A DNA stretch of 64,000 nucleotides, from positions 1-64,000 of the forward strand of contig JASWJB010000074.1 of NCBI GenBank assembly GCA_032433595.1, in the 5' to 3' direction. A model generated the notes under the pieces. That model did not search any database and was not told the DNA's origin. It was given only the letters and a program-made list of their open reading frames with translations. A program made the position numbers and the translations under genes. Numbering within the stretch: position 1 is the stretch's first letter; every line of letters starts with the position of its first letter. Of the stretch, positions 46,470-56,790 are shown piece after piece. This DNA is from Conoideocrella luteorostrata. Its lineage: Eukaryota > Ascomycota > Sordariomycetes > Hypocreales > Clavicipitaceae.

Positions 46470-47588
46470 TCAAGAAGCCTTCGCTGCATCTAAAGCCTTG
46501 AGAACGTCTTGCACCTTTGTCACCAGGTCTTTTCTCCTCGCTCTCACTTCTAACACACCCTCAGTGTCAACTTCGTCTAACTTCAGTATGATATTTTGTA
46601 ATACAGTTTCCGAGATCTTCCTGTGCTCTTCATCGCGCTTCTTAGGATCCGACGGGGGCGAGGCGATATACTCCTTGCACAGAGGATGTAGGTTGGTAGA
46701 AAATTCGTTAGAGAGCTCATCGAGCCTCTTCATGGCACCCGCGCCTGGGGTGGGTGAGGTGCCGCCAAGGTTGGACGCACTATCACGAGGACTGCTCGCC
46801 GAGTCACCATCGCCCCTTCCCTTGCCTCCTCTCCTCCTATTCCTCTTCTTGGGACGGTTTGTTTGGTTGTCGTTCACAATAACCATCTCTTCGTCAGATG
46901 GGCTGCTTTCGTCCCGGATGTCCGCAAGAACCGCCATTAGTTCACTTTTGTTCTTGACTCCGTATTCTCGCACAGGAGCGGCTGGCTCCTTAAGTTGCTT
47001 GCCTTTGTAAAGAAGCTTAACACGACGAGTCGCACGTTCAGATAATTCCATCATCAACCCCACACGATCACGCACATCCCTAACGCGCAACTTCCCATCA
47101 CCAATGGTATATGCTGGGAAATGAGCCGGGTATGTAACGCCCTTGTTTTTGACGATGAGGACGTCATCTTCGGGTGGAGGTCCTCCTGACCGTGTTCCAA
47201 GAAAGGGCGGATCCTCTAGATCTTGCGATGTGATGTAGCTATAGTCTTCGTCGGTCACAGCAGGGACGCCACCAGTCGTAGAGCTGTAGGGAGAGCTCTG
47301 CTCACGATTAAGCGACCAACCATATCGGGACATGGTGAGGGGAACGGCGATCAGAGCAGCGAGGCTGCTGTAGAGGAGAGTAGGCGGAACACCGAGTGTC
47401 TCGGAGATATACTCGTTCGATTCTTGAAAGGCGGTAGATAGGTTGACTAGCGTGCCGTTCAGATACGACGTCAGATTCTGGAGGGCACCAGATGATGCCG
47501 CGTTGGGCTGGCTGGAATCCACCTTGTCGTCGGGTGGTGAGGGTGGCCCTTTAGTAGGACACCTCTTCCCCCAGAGAAAAATCAACAA
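46470..47588 (-). CDS. Membrane-anchored BAG-domain Hsp70 co-chaperone
   Basis: The open frame spans 372 codons, but its 5' end has no ATG: the first in-frame ATG is at 47333 (MSRYGWSLN, codon 86). The 75 codons upstream look genuine (LGVPPTLLYSSLAALIAVPLTM is a clear transmembrane helix), so a short unlocated first exon probably exists. After the helix come a linker (TDEDYSYITSQDLEDPP), a ubiquitin-like domain (VTYPAHFPAYTIGDGKLRVRDV...VKLLYKGKQLK, about residues 145-225), a basic nuclear-signal-like patch (RPKKRNRRRGGKGRG), and a C-terminal BAG domain (about 285-368: MKRLDELSNEFSTNLHPLC...ETVLQNIILKLDEVDTEG...RKDLVTKVQDVLKALD). BAG domains bind the Hsp70 ATPase domain and trigger nucleotide exchange; the helix suggests anchoring at ER or nuclear membrane, as in yeast Snl1 and fission yeast Bag102. 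Confidence 0.85.
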   Translation of the reverse strand: MLIFLWGKRCPTKGPPSPPDDKVDSSQPNAASSGALQNLTSYLNGTLVNLSTAFQESNEYISETLGVPPTLLYSSLAALIAVPLTMSRYGWSLNREQSSPYSSTTGGVPAVTDEDYSYITSQDLEDPPFLGTRSGGPPPEDDVLIVKNKGVTYPAHFPAYTIGDGKLRVRDVRDRVGLMMELSERATRRVKLLYKGKQLKEPAAPVREYGVKNKSELMAVLADIRDESSPSDEEMVIVNDNQTNRPKKRNRRRGGKGRGDGDSASSPRDSASNLGGTSPTPGAGAMKRLDELSNEFSTNLHPLCKEYIASPPSDPKKRDEEHRKISETVLQNIILKLDEVDTEGVLEVRARRKDLVTKVQDVLKALDAAKAS

Positions 47589-48845
47589 ATAATACGTGTC
47601 AAGATACAGTGCGTCGCGTGCTCTTGCAGGTTTGCGAAACGCTACAGATGTTGAGGCGACACCGGCGACTGCAAATGCAGTTCGTCAGCTCGTAAAATGG
47701 TACGTGGTGGACAATGAGCGACGCAGTGTTCGACAAATTGATGCAGTGGGACAGTTGCACAAGACAAAGACCCTAATTGAATCTCTGCCTGTTTTTCTGC
47801 AGCGCCTCAACTTTAGGCGCCAATGGGGATCGCTAAACGCTGAGGAGGATGTTGTGAGTTAGAATGTTCAAACGGGTTGACATGAGAGGCTTTCCTTGGG
47901 TCAAGAAAATCTGGCCTAAGCAAAGGCGAGGCTCAAACTAGGGGTCCAAGTCAGGTGATGACGAGGCGTGGTTCGTCATTTTGGTTGTTTGATCCCATTT
48001 AGTCATTGGCAAGCAAAAATTCACGCGAGAGATGTAATGATATGACATCGAAATTATCTGAACATTAATTCAAAGTTTTCTTGCAGCATTGAGATCCCTT
48101 GGTTTTGCTGTTTCATGAAACTAGGAGCTCGATTCGACGGGGGAGCGACTACCCTACATGATGTTTTCGTAAATCGCGCCAACAAAGCAGTAGAACTATG
48201 GCTACCTTGCACTTTAGGATAGGTAATTAAAGATTCTTTAGCTACCAATTGGGATTAAATGAGATACATGGGCTCGTATGCTGGACCATCTTGACGGGGA
48301 CCGTGTGGATGATGGGGAGGATGAGTTTATGCCATACTCCCCGGACTTGCACTAGTAGTCCGTGTAGGACGAGCTGCCATGGTTGAACTTGGCCTCGTAT
48401 TCTGGGCCGAGATTCGCTTGTACTACTACGTAAATAGACCCGCAACTTGGTGGTTCTCGACTCATGCGTCCTTATGCTGATACTACTTGATTCCGATCGT
48501 CCCCAAGCGCCTTCTAGCTGTCAACATGAAAATCCATTGTTTGAATATTAAGGTCTCTTTTATTAAGCGATCTAGAATGTTCTCCGCTTGTGCGGAATAG
48601 TGGTTGCTGCATTGACCGTGGCCAGTTACCGTCGTTCTCGATCGGGTAAAGGGCCCATTGCATCATAGATTGCCGGTCCCACCTGCCCCTCCAAACACCA
48701 ATGCGACCATCCGTTACCTTGATTCCATTCGACTCGATGACAAATATTCTTTGACGTCTCTACGTACCAAAATTCTTAAGTAGTATATATTCTTGGCATA
48801 GTGCATTTGTTTCTTGCAATCTCAAGTTTCGCATAATCACATCTA
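47589..48845. other. Divergent intergenic region
   Basis: Promoters of the BAG-domain gene (minus) and glutaredoxin (plus); likely contains the missing first exon of the BAG gene, which I could not place. No other gene recognised. Confidence 0.45.
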
Positions 48846-49364
<519 letters not shown>

Positions 49365-49691
49365 GACGATACTCCGACTTTGCACCCGTAACCGATAAAT
49401 CGTGCGGATGAATCGGCTGATCAGTGTTGCTTTCGCGATATTCAGGGCTCGACTTTAAACGACATGTGATGAATACGACGAAAGGAAAAACATGTAATAT
49501 ATAAGTTGACATTCTCAACGGTTGCGTAGTACGCACGATTTAGACCTAGAGCAGATCAATCTTGGCAAACGTGTGCGTTCGACCAGAAAAATAAAACGAA
49601 AATAAGATGCAGATATGTGCAGTTCAAATTTCAGCATAATTCTTGTAGTATACAATGGCTCCTCTCATACATGCCAAGCTCGTAACTCTCT
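49365..49691. other. Convergent 3' spacer
   Basis: Between the glutaredoxin and AIM18 genes, which converge. Only 3' untranslated sequence expected. Confidence 0.6.
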
Positions 49692-50855
49692 TCAGACAAC
49701 TTGCGTAGCAACAGTACCAACGGGGCGCTCCACGAATTCCATAATCCCTTCGATGATATTCTCCCTAGCTCCCTCCGAGGCGACCTTGCTACCGGCCAGG
49801 TAATTCAACCACAGTAATCTTGATATTCTTTCATCAGAGATGGTGCCCATAAGATCCCGTCCGGCTTTGTCTCTGTGGTCGCCCTCTCCATAAGTGACGG
49901 CCAGCTTGCCATTTCTGTCACGACTCAACAAGAGCTCCTTCTTCTTTGGAACCTGTCCCCGGTTGAATAGGGCCCTGAAGTCCTTCATGGCTGTGCCAAA
50001 TGCCTCGTCATTGAATGTCTTGTCACGCCCTGATCGGGCCTGAATTGCTCGGACAAATCCATCACGGAGATGATGGAAATCGGTGTCGCGAACGGGAACT
50101 ATTCGGAAAGCACTGCGACAGCCCGCTTCCTGGAGAATAGAGTCCCAAGTCTGATCCCCTTCGGCGGCATCGCGCAAGGCCTTGCGAAGGGCATCTTTCT
50201 CAGAGGGGATGAGCGTGGTTGCCAGAGGGTTGATCTTTTTGACAAGGTAGTGTTGGAGACGTTCTATATCTTGCGTGGCGACATAAAATCCTACAAGGTA
50301 CACCTGAATGCCAATGAAAGTTACTGTCCTCATTCCTAATCCCACAAGAGTGAATTCAGTGCCTGCATTGTTTGACACTGATGCGGCAATGGGAGCATTG
50401 GCTGACCCTTCGCTAGACGGGAGGCTCAGGTCCAGAGTTCGAGGAAAGGCTGGAACCACGCTATGGCCAGTGGGGACAATTTCACGGCCCTCTTCGTCAT
50501 GGACAACAACCTTTCGCTTCTCACCGGCTTCTGTTTTGAAGGTTTCTGTAGGAATCGGCGCGTCGCATTTCACTGCAATTTTCTCCTTCTCGCTCTGCAG
50601 GTCAAGCGCCTTCTTCAACTTCCAAGCTGTGTAAATGAAGGAGCAAACTCCGGCAATGGCGCCGGCGGCTAGGAAAGCGGTGCGGTTCTGCTCATAGTCG
50701 CGGCGCTTGTTGTTGAGCTTGTTAAGGTCGAAGTCCTGCGTGGCTCGGACAGCACGTGAACTACCGGTGCAGAAATTGCTTCTGCAGGCCACGGAGGCGG
50801 GCGATTGGCGGCTTGATGCCCGCAGGAGGGGGCGAATGACCTGTGGACGAAGCAT
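49692..50855 (-). CDS. aim18: Mitochondrial chalcone-isomerase-fold protein AIM18/FMP22
   Basis: 387 residues, single exon, ATG at 50855. The N-terminus MLRPQVIRPLLRASSRQSPASVACRS is Arg/Ser-rich without acids, a mitochondrial presequence. A single hydrophobic segment follows (TAFLAAGAIAGVCSFIYTAW, about 58-77). From about residue 160 the chalcone-isomerase-like domain runs: GTEFTLVGLGMRTVTFIGIQVYLVGFYVA, FRIVPVRDTDFHHLRDGFVRAI, RGQVPKKKELLLSRDRNGKLAVTY and DERISRLLWLNYLAGSKVASEGARENIIEGIMEFVERPVGTV. Yeast AIM18 is a mitochondrial protein of this fold; haem binding has been proposed for the AIM18/AIM46 pair, but the function is unsettled. Sequence and length fit the filamentous-fungal orthologue. 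Confidence 0.9.
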   Translation of the reverse strand: MLRPQVIRPLLRASSRQSPASVACRSNFCTGSSRAVRATQDFDLNKLNNKRRDYEQNRTAFLAAGAIAGVCSFIYTAWKLKKALDLQSEKEKIAVKCDAPIPTETFKTEAGEKRKVVVHDEEGREIVPTGHSVVPAFPRTLDLSLPSSEGSANAPIAASVSNNAGTEFTLVGLGMRTVTFIGIQVYLVGFYVATQDIERLQHYLVKKINPLATTLIPSEKDALRKALRDAAEGDQTWDSILQEAGCRSAFRIVPVRDTDFHHLRDGFVRAIQARSGRDKTFNDEAFGTAMKDFRALFNRGQVPKKKELLLSRDRNGKLAVTYGEGDHRDKAGRDLMGTISDERISRLLWLNYLAGSKVASEGARENIIEGIMEFVERPVGTVATQVV

Positions 50856-52353
50856 TGGGACTGATGTTGACGCAATATATTATGCTTGGAGTCAGATGCC
50901 CATGACAGCTCGAGACGGATGGGCAGCCGGTCGAGGTTGCGTGGTGCGATGGAGAAAAACTGTGCCGTATGGCCACTCGGTTGGCTAGTGGATTCGGCCG
51001 CGACCAAGCGCCGTGAGCCATTCCCGTCTTGTGACCATTTGCTATAGGCACACTCTTGATTAATTTGCAATATTATGCCTTTTTATAAAGGAGATATTAT
51101 TGTAAGAAGCGCCTGGGATGTCTGTAGGGTCAACAACGGAAGTAATTACCTCAGCGCTCTCTGGTGCGAAGGCTATATAGTAGTGGCAATATTGCATTGA
51201 ATGGAGTTCGCGTATGCAGGCGCATGACCACTAACGGACTTTCAGACATCTTCCGGAAACTTGACATTTTCGAACATATCCCGTCTAGTGTACACTAGAC
51301 TTGACATCAGTCGTCACGAAACCTAAGGCATGGTAGGTGATCTGACGGCGGCAGGTCCGCAATGTCTGTCTTTGGCTCGGGAAAAGCAGTGTATCGTAAC
51401 TGCACTACAACGACAATTTATCCATATACGGAGTACGGAGTAGAGAATCATAAGTTGAAGACAAGCGACTGCCGAGCTAAGCCGGCACTGTTCGAAGTGG
51501 GAGTCTGGCGTAGTTGTCAGGTTGGTCGGCGCAATGCCGATCAGTCATGATCTTGTCTGCTATGCGCGCAAATGATCGTTCAGCATGTGGAATCCAAAGC
51601 CACGGTACTGACTGAATTTTAAAGAAGAATGCAAACTAGGGCTTCTTTCCGCCCTTTCAGGCAAGCCGATTACAATATCTTATGGCAGGGAACCTCGGGA
51701 GACTCAACTTACATGCATGGATCGTCAAAGCCGAGCCCGGCGGAATACTCTGCCCACATTACAGATCAGCCAATGGCTAGTTCCCAAAGCCGCCTTCTTT
51801 CTTTAAACACCACTTGAGCTCTTCAATGATGGATTGAAAAGGCGGGGTTAGTGTGGGGGTTACCTTTGCCAAGATGGAGATGACAAGCATCAGCACGCGG
51901 TCCGTGATTGAGCTTCCCGGAGTTGAACCCAGGACTAAATGCTTGACGGACCGAAAGAACCACTTAGCTAACTAGTTGTGTCTGTGTTTGTCGTCGGCGG
52001 CGTTAATCCACTCCTAGTACTAGCAATTGCTGAAGAGGACATCTATGAATGAACAAAAACAGAAAAGAACCACACGGGTCAATTAAGCCCGAGCGGGACA
52101 TGTTAGTGAGTTGGAGGCTTTGTTTATTTTAGTTGCGATGTGACGCCCATGATGCGGAGATCTTCATCAACCCCCCCACTGCCGGCGCACGGGTTCTTGT
52201 AGACCTCAGAGAAAGTGCCGAACCGTACTTCGTTATAAAATAAACAGCATTCCCAGTAGTCGGTCAGACTTGACCTGCGAGCTAACTATGTCCTTCCCCG
52301 ATGATACATCCTTGGGATCGTCGTCTTCTTGGGTTACGAGTTCAGCAGCCAAT
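50856..52353. other. Divergent intergenic region
   Basis: About 1.5 kb between the AIM18 gene (minus) and the alpha-galactosidase (plus). Contains a double TACGGAGTA (51427-51442) and a tRNA-like internal promoter at 51911-51978. No protein gene supported. Confidence 0.5.
51911..51978 (-). other. tRNA-like sequence with Pol III A and B boxes
   Basis: On the minus strand TAGCTAAGTGG (A box, 51960-51970) and GGTTCAACTCC (B box, 51919-51929) match the Pol III consensus, with 30 bases between them, as in a tRNA. The acceptor arms do not pair, the T stem has a mismatch, and no normal D or anticodon stem forms, so it is not an intact tRNA. A tRNA pseudogene or the head of a SINE are the options. 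Confidence 0.35.
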
Positions 52354-54726
52354 ATGCGCGACCAAATATCGCTTCGCAGGATAGGCACCTCATTGCTGGT
52401 GGCCACTGGCTTGACCTCCACAGCCACTGCCCAGACTAGCTCCCAAAATTGTCAGTTCAACGGTTCAGCTGGTGTCATTTCTGTCTTAAGTCAGAGCAGC
52501 TAACGGTGCTTCCAGCCATTCAAATCGATGGAACCAAATTCGCTCTCCATGGCGACAGCGTCTCATACCGCTTCCACGTTGACGGCACCACAGGGGACCT
52601 GCTTGGTGACCACTTCGGTGGATCAGATCGAGGCGACACGATCGAGGCAGGATTCGGTCCCGTCGAAGGCTGGGTGAGTATGATTGGTCGTGTGCGACGT
52701 GAACTCCCCGATCTTGGCCGTGGTGACTTTCGAATCCCAGCGGTCCAGATCCGCCAATCCCAGGGCTACACCATCAGCGACTTTCAGTATAAATCGTATA
52801 CCGTTCTTGATGGTAAACCAGGGCTGAAGGATCTGGCGTCCACTTTCGGCACTGATAGTGATGCTTCTACTCTCATTATTCACCTCTACGATAATTATAG
52901 CTCCGTGGCGGCAGATCTAAGCTACTCTATTTTTCCCAAGTATGATGCCATTGTTCGCAGTGTTAATATTACCAATATGGGCAAGGGAAATATTACGGTT
53001 GAGAAGCTTGCTAGTTTTAGCGTTGATCTTCCTTTTGATGACTATGATATGCTCGAGCTGAAAGGCGACTGGGCCCGAGAGGGCATACGAGTTCGAAGGG
53101 AAGTGGGCTTTGGCACTCAGGGGTGAGTAGCAACGGATGAATTGCGTCTAGGGATATTTGGGCAGCTGACAATGAAATAGGTTCGGAAGCACAACTGGAT
53201 ATTCCTCTCATTTACACAACCCGTTCCTCGCCTTGGTCCCCCGCACGACGACTGAGTCTCAGGGCGAGGCGTACGGATTTTCGCTCGTTTATACCGGATC
53301 CTTCGCAGCCGAGGTTGAAAAGAGCTCGCAAGGTATTACCCGCGCTATGCTCGGCCTGAATCCATCGCAGCTTTCATGGCCTCTCGGCCCAGCAGAGTCC
53401 CTGGTTTCGCCTGAGGTTGTGGCTATTTTTTCCACCACCGGCATCGGCGGCATGTCACGGAAATTTCACAACCTCTATCGCAAGCACTTGATGAAGAGCA
53501 AATATGCTACCGAGACACGCCCTATTCTCCTCAACAGCTGGGAGGGCCTCCACTTTAACTACAATGCTAGCACCATCTACAACCTCGCAAAGGAGACTGC
53601 TGCGCTGGGAGCCAAGTTGTTTGTGCTGGATGACGGGTGGTTTGGCGTAAAACACCCCCGGCTGTCCGACAACGCCGGCCTAGGAGACTGGGAAGTCAAC
53701 CCGCAGCGATTTCCTGACGGCCTGAAAGCCCTCGTTGACAACATTACCGCTCTGCCTGTAAGTGCCTCCTCGGAAAAGCTCAAATTTGGCATTTGGGTCG
53801 AGAGCGAGATGGTCAACCCAGACTCGAGCTTGTATGAGCAGCATCCGGACTGGGCACTGCATGCGGGCGATTATCCTCGCTCGTTGGTGCGCAATCAGCT
53901 GGTGCTCAATCTCGCGATGCCCGAGGTTCAGCAGTTCGTTATCGATTCGGTGTCGAAGATTCTAAACAGTTCCAACATTTCCTATGTGAAATGGGATAAT
54001 AACCGTGGCATCCATGAGATTCCGTCGTCGTATACTGACCACCAGTACATGATCGGGCTTTACAAAGTCTACAAGACTCTTACAGAACGCTTCCCCGACG
54101 TCTTGTGGGAAGGTTGTGCCTCCGGCGGCGGCAGATTCGACCCCGGGATTCTGCACTACTTCCCTCAGATATGGACCTCTGACGACACTGATGCAGTCGA
54201 AAGAGTACACATACAATTCGGCACCAGTCTCATCTATCCTCCGTCGGCAATGGGCGCTCATGTGTCGGCCACGCCGAATGAGCTGTCGAGACGGAACGAA
54301 CCCATCGAGTTCAGAGCGCATGTTGCCATGATGGGTGGCTCATTTGGCCTGGAGCTCGATCCAGCTCATATGCCGGAAGGGGATAAGGCGAAAGTGCCAG
54401 ATCTTCTTAAGCTCGCAGAAAAGGTTAACCCCATCGTCGTCAAGGGTGACATGTGGCGTCTGCGTTTACCGGAGGAGTCCAACTATCCTGCGGCGCTGTT
54501 CATCTCCGATGATAAGAAGCAAGCAGTCCTGTTTTATTTCAAGCTGTCCAGGGCGCATATCAACGATCACTGGCCAGTTATTCGGCTTCAGGGGCTGGAT
54601 GCCGGCGCAATGTACAAGGTTGACGGCAACCAGACTGTCTCCGGGGCCAGTCTAATGAACAGAGGTGTGTCGTACACGTTTCAGGGTGAATTCGACAGCA
54701 AGGTGGTGTTTTTGGAGAGAGTGTAG
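52354..54726 (+). CDS. Secreted GH36 alpha-galactosidase
   Basis: Exon 2 is 52516-53122 and exon 3 is 53181-54726 (intron GTGAGT...ATAG; join [13 protein letters not shown]). Exon 1 starts at 52354 with a signal peptide ([22 protein letters not shown]) and ends at 52450 or 52471: two GT donors in the same phase lead to the acceptor at 52515, giving 749 or 756 residues. Glycoside hydrolase family 36 is clear: an N-terminal beta-sandwich ([23 protein letters not shown]), [23 protein letters not shown], the nucleophile in YVKWDNNR (Asp near residue 513), [13 protein letters not shown], and the acid/base in [12 protein letters not shown] (near residue 577). It releases alpha-1,6-galactose from raffinose-type sugars and galactomannan outside the cell; the fungal AglC-type group works as a tetramer. 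Several NxS/T sites are present. Confidence 0.95.
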
Positions 54727-54853
54727 TTAGAAAATCTTGCACAGTGTGCGTAATTATATATAGCAAGCCTTGATAATGTGAACTTGGTCAACCACTACAT
54801 TGTTTATTCGGATAGCTGCTGACGACAAGCTCTGCCATTATTGGTGACACTAG

Positions 54854-56680
54854 CTAGGCTAAGAGCACGAATATAGTCCGAGCATCCATTTTCAACTCCA
54901 TTTCATCAGTAAAGCGAGGCAAGGATCGATCAATTTTAGATGGATTTCCAGCCATGTCCTCCGCAGCCATAGCCGTACCAACTATTCGTAATTGAGTTGT
55001 GCAATCATTCAGCCTGCGCAGCACGCTCACAACTGCTGCCTTTCTCAATCCCTTAATCCAGCATAACATGTCACCCACTTCGGCTTGGCGAGAGGCGACA
55101 CCCATCTTCCACTGCGTTTGGCCTCTCCGCCTGTTTGCGGCTTGATAAAGGTGTGGATCCGAACTGGAACCGGTGTCTCTTATAACTGTGTTGTTCTGGT
55201 CCAGGGGACAGCGCTGAATGTATGAATTGACTGCATGATGATAATCACGCAGATTCCACACCACGGAGCTGGCATGGTTGTGGCAAAGGTCAGGTAGTTC
55301 TGCATTATTTACGTCTAGAACGGCTCGGAGCAGCATTCTGTTTTCACGTTGTGCCGCGCCGAGATCATCTCTGAATACTTGCTGAGATGACATCGCCCAT
55401 TCGTTTTCCCTTGCTAAATCTCCGACAATTTCGGACACAGTTGGGCCAATATATTTAATTTGTCCAAATACATTAGCCTTGATGTTAAAAACTCTTAAAT
55501 CATTAGGCGTTGTAGAATCGTCAATCAGTCCAATTCGTTGCTGTACGTCGCCAATGGTACTTTTACTAGTAATTTGTTGCCAAGGGTCACACGTAGCTCC
55601 CATAAGCAGGAATTTTACCAATTTACCGAAGGAAATGACATCAGAGTCGGGTAGAAGCCGGCGCCCATTCACAAACTCCATGATGTCAGTCCATATGTTA
55701 ATGAGAGATCTTCCGTAGTCCATGGGAAAGCCACGAGCATCGGCTGCCAGCCCAACTAGTCCGTATATTTTATCTTTTGGATCCTCGCATCGTGCCTCTT
55801 GGTGATCTTGTAGCAGTTTTCGGAGAGTATATCCATCATGATCCCTTTCCTGGAGCAGACGATGAAGTCTCATTGGACCGCCATTCCTGTTATGCAATGT
55901 GATCAGATGTATGAAGGCTTCCCAGCTAACGGCTTGGCGACCAAAGCATACCCTCAGCTGCGAAGCCTGGCCAATTTCTTGAACAATCCATACTCGGGTC
56001 CAGTATTGATCGTCACATAGTAATTTGACCATCTCCTGCTGCTCTACGCTTCCTTTTGGAGCGATCATGTTCTTAACATCTTCGTTTTGGTCTCCTTCCG
56101 TCGATCCAGTCGCGTAAGCTCTCGTGTCGTCGGTTATACTGCTGGATTTGTCTTCAGACAACTTATCCTGATACCTGAGATATTTTCTTCCAAGCCAGAC
56201 GACGACTGTGGTTGCTCTAAAATAGATCTGGCCCATCATGGCCACCTGCCTGTTGCGCTCGAGAATATCGTCTTGATTGATACATAGTGCGTCAATCCAG
56301 TATCGACATGTGCGCGATTGCTGTTCCTCAGAATTTTGGCTTTTGTCCTCCTGCTGGCGGAGAAAACAAAGTGCATCGAAAAGATTTGCACCAATCTCAA
56401 GAAAACATCCGTTGACTTCAATCCTCCGCTTCTTACTGCCACTGCTGCCCCAGGTGTAAGACAAAGCCTCGTACTGCGGCCTATCCTTGAACGCATATTG
56501 AACTAAACGACAGCTCAAAGGGGTATGTCCGAACTCCGCGGGTTGTATCTCGATAAGTCGGGTACAATCGACGTCTGTACTGAGGGGTTTATAAGAGAAT
56601 GCATTTTGTTCTAAGCAATCCTCAGCAGTTTCACGTACCGCATAGGCGTCCGCACGACGTCGAGACTGATTTGCTGCCAT
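54854..56680 (-). CDS. HET-domain (heterokaryon incompatibility) protein
   Basis: 608 residues in one exon, ATG at 56680 (MAANQSRRR). The frame is open upstream through a (TTC)n tract that would add a poly-Phe stretch, so I reject the upstream ATG. The HET domain is clear: RLIEIQPAEF, the block YEALSYTWG (about 70-78), FDALCFLRQQ, YWIDALCINQDDILERNRQVAMMG (about 127-151), and ATTVVVWLG. Further on are WTRVWIVQEIG and DPKDKIYGLVGLA, the usual downstream landmarks. The C-terminal half has no second recognised domain. HET proteins can trigger cell death on contact between unlike individuals; most genomic copies have no tested role. Such genes are often polymorphic. Confidence 0.92.
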   Translation of the reverse strand: MAANQSRRRADAYAVRETAEDCLEQNAFSYKPLSTDVDCTRLIEIQPAEFGHTPLSCRLVQYAFKDRPQYEALSYTWGSSGSKKRRIEVNGCFLEIGANLFDALCFLRQQEDKSQNSEEQQSRTCRYWIDALCINQDDILERNRQVAMMGQIYFRATTVVVWLGRKYLRYQDKLSEDKSSSITDDTRAYATGSTEGDQNEDVKNMIAPKGSVEQQEMVKLLCDDQYWTRVWIVQEIGQASQLRVCFGRQAVSWEAFIHLITLHNRNGGPMRLHRLLQERDHDGYTLRKLLQDHQEARCEDPKDKIYGLVGLAADARGFPMDYGRSLINIWTDIMEFVNGRRLLPDSDVISFGKLVKFLLMGATCDPWQQITSKSTIGDVQQRIGLIDDSTTPNDLRVFNIKANVFGQIKYIGPTVSEIVGDLARENEWAMSSQQVFRDDLGAAQRENRMLLRAVLDVNNAELPDLCHNHASSVVWNLRDYHHAVNSYIQRCPLDQNNTVIRDTGSSSDPHLYQAANRRRGQTQWKMGVASRQAEVGDMLCWIKGLRKAAVVSVLRRLNDCTTQLRIVGTAMAAEDMAGNPSKIDRSLPRFTDEMELKMDARTIFVLLA

Positions 56681-56734
56681 TTTCACCACATGAAGACTGG
56701 AATTGTCGAAAGGAGTTACTGGAGGATCATGGGA

Positions 56735-56790
56735 ACTACTACTACTACTACAGAAGAAGAAGAAGAAGAAGAAGAAGAAGAAGAATAAGA
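56735..56790. repeat. ACT/GAA microsatellite in HET gene leader
   Basis: An ACT repeat (about 56735-56751) passes into a GAA repeat (about 56753-56786) 55-110 bases upstream of the HET-protein ATG, so within its leader or core promoter. Likely to vary in length between strains. Confidence 0.9.

Noticed and set aside
52233..52427. Minus-strand frame at the alpha-galactosidase start
   Set aside because: Antisense shadow of the signal-peptide exon and its leader.
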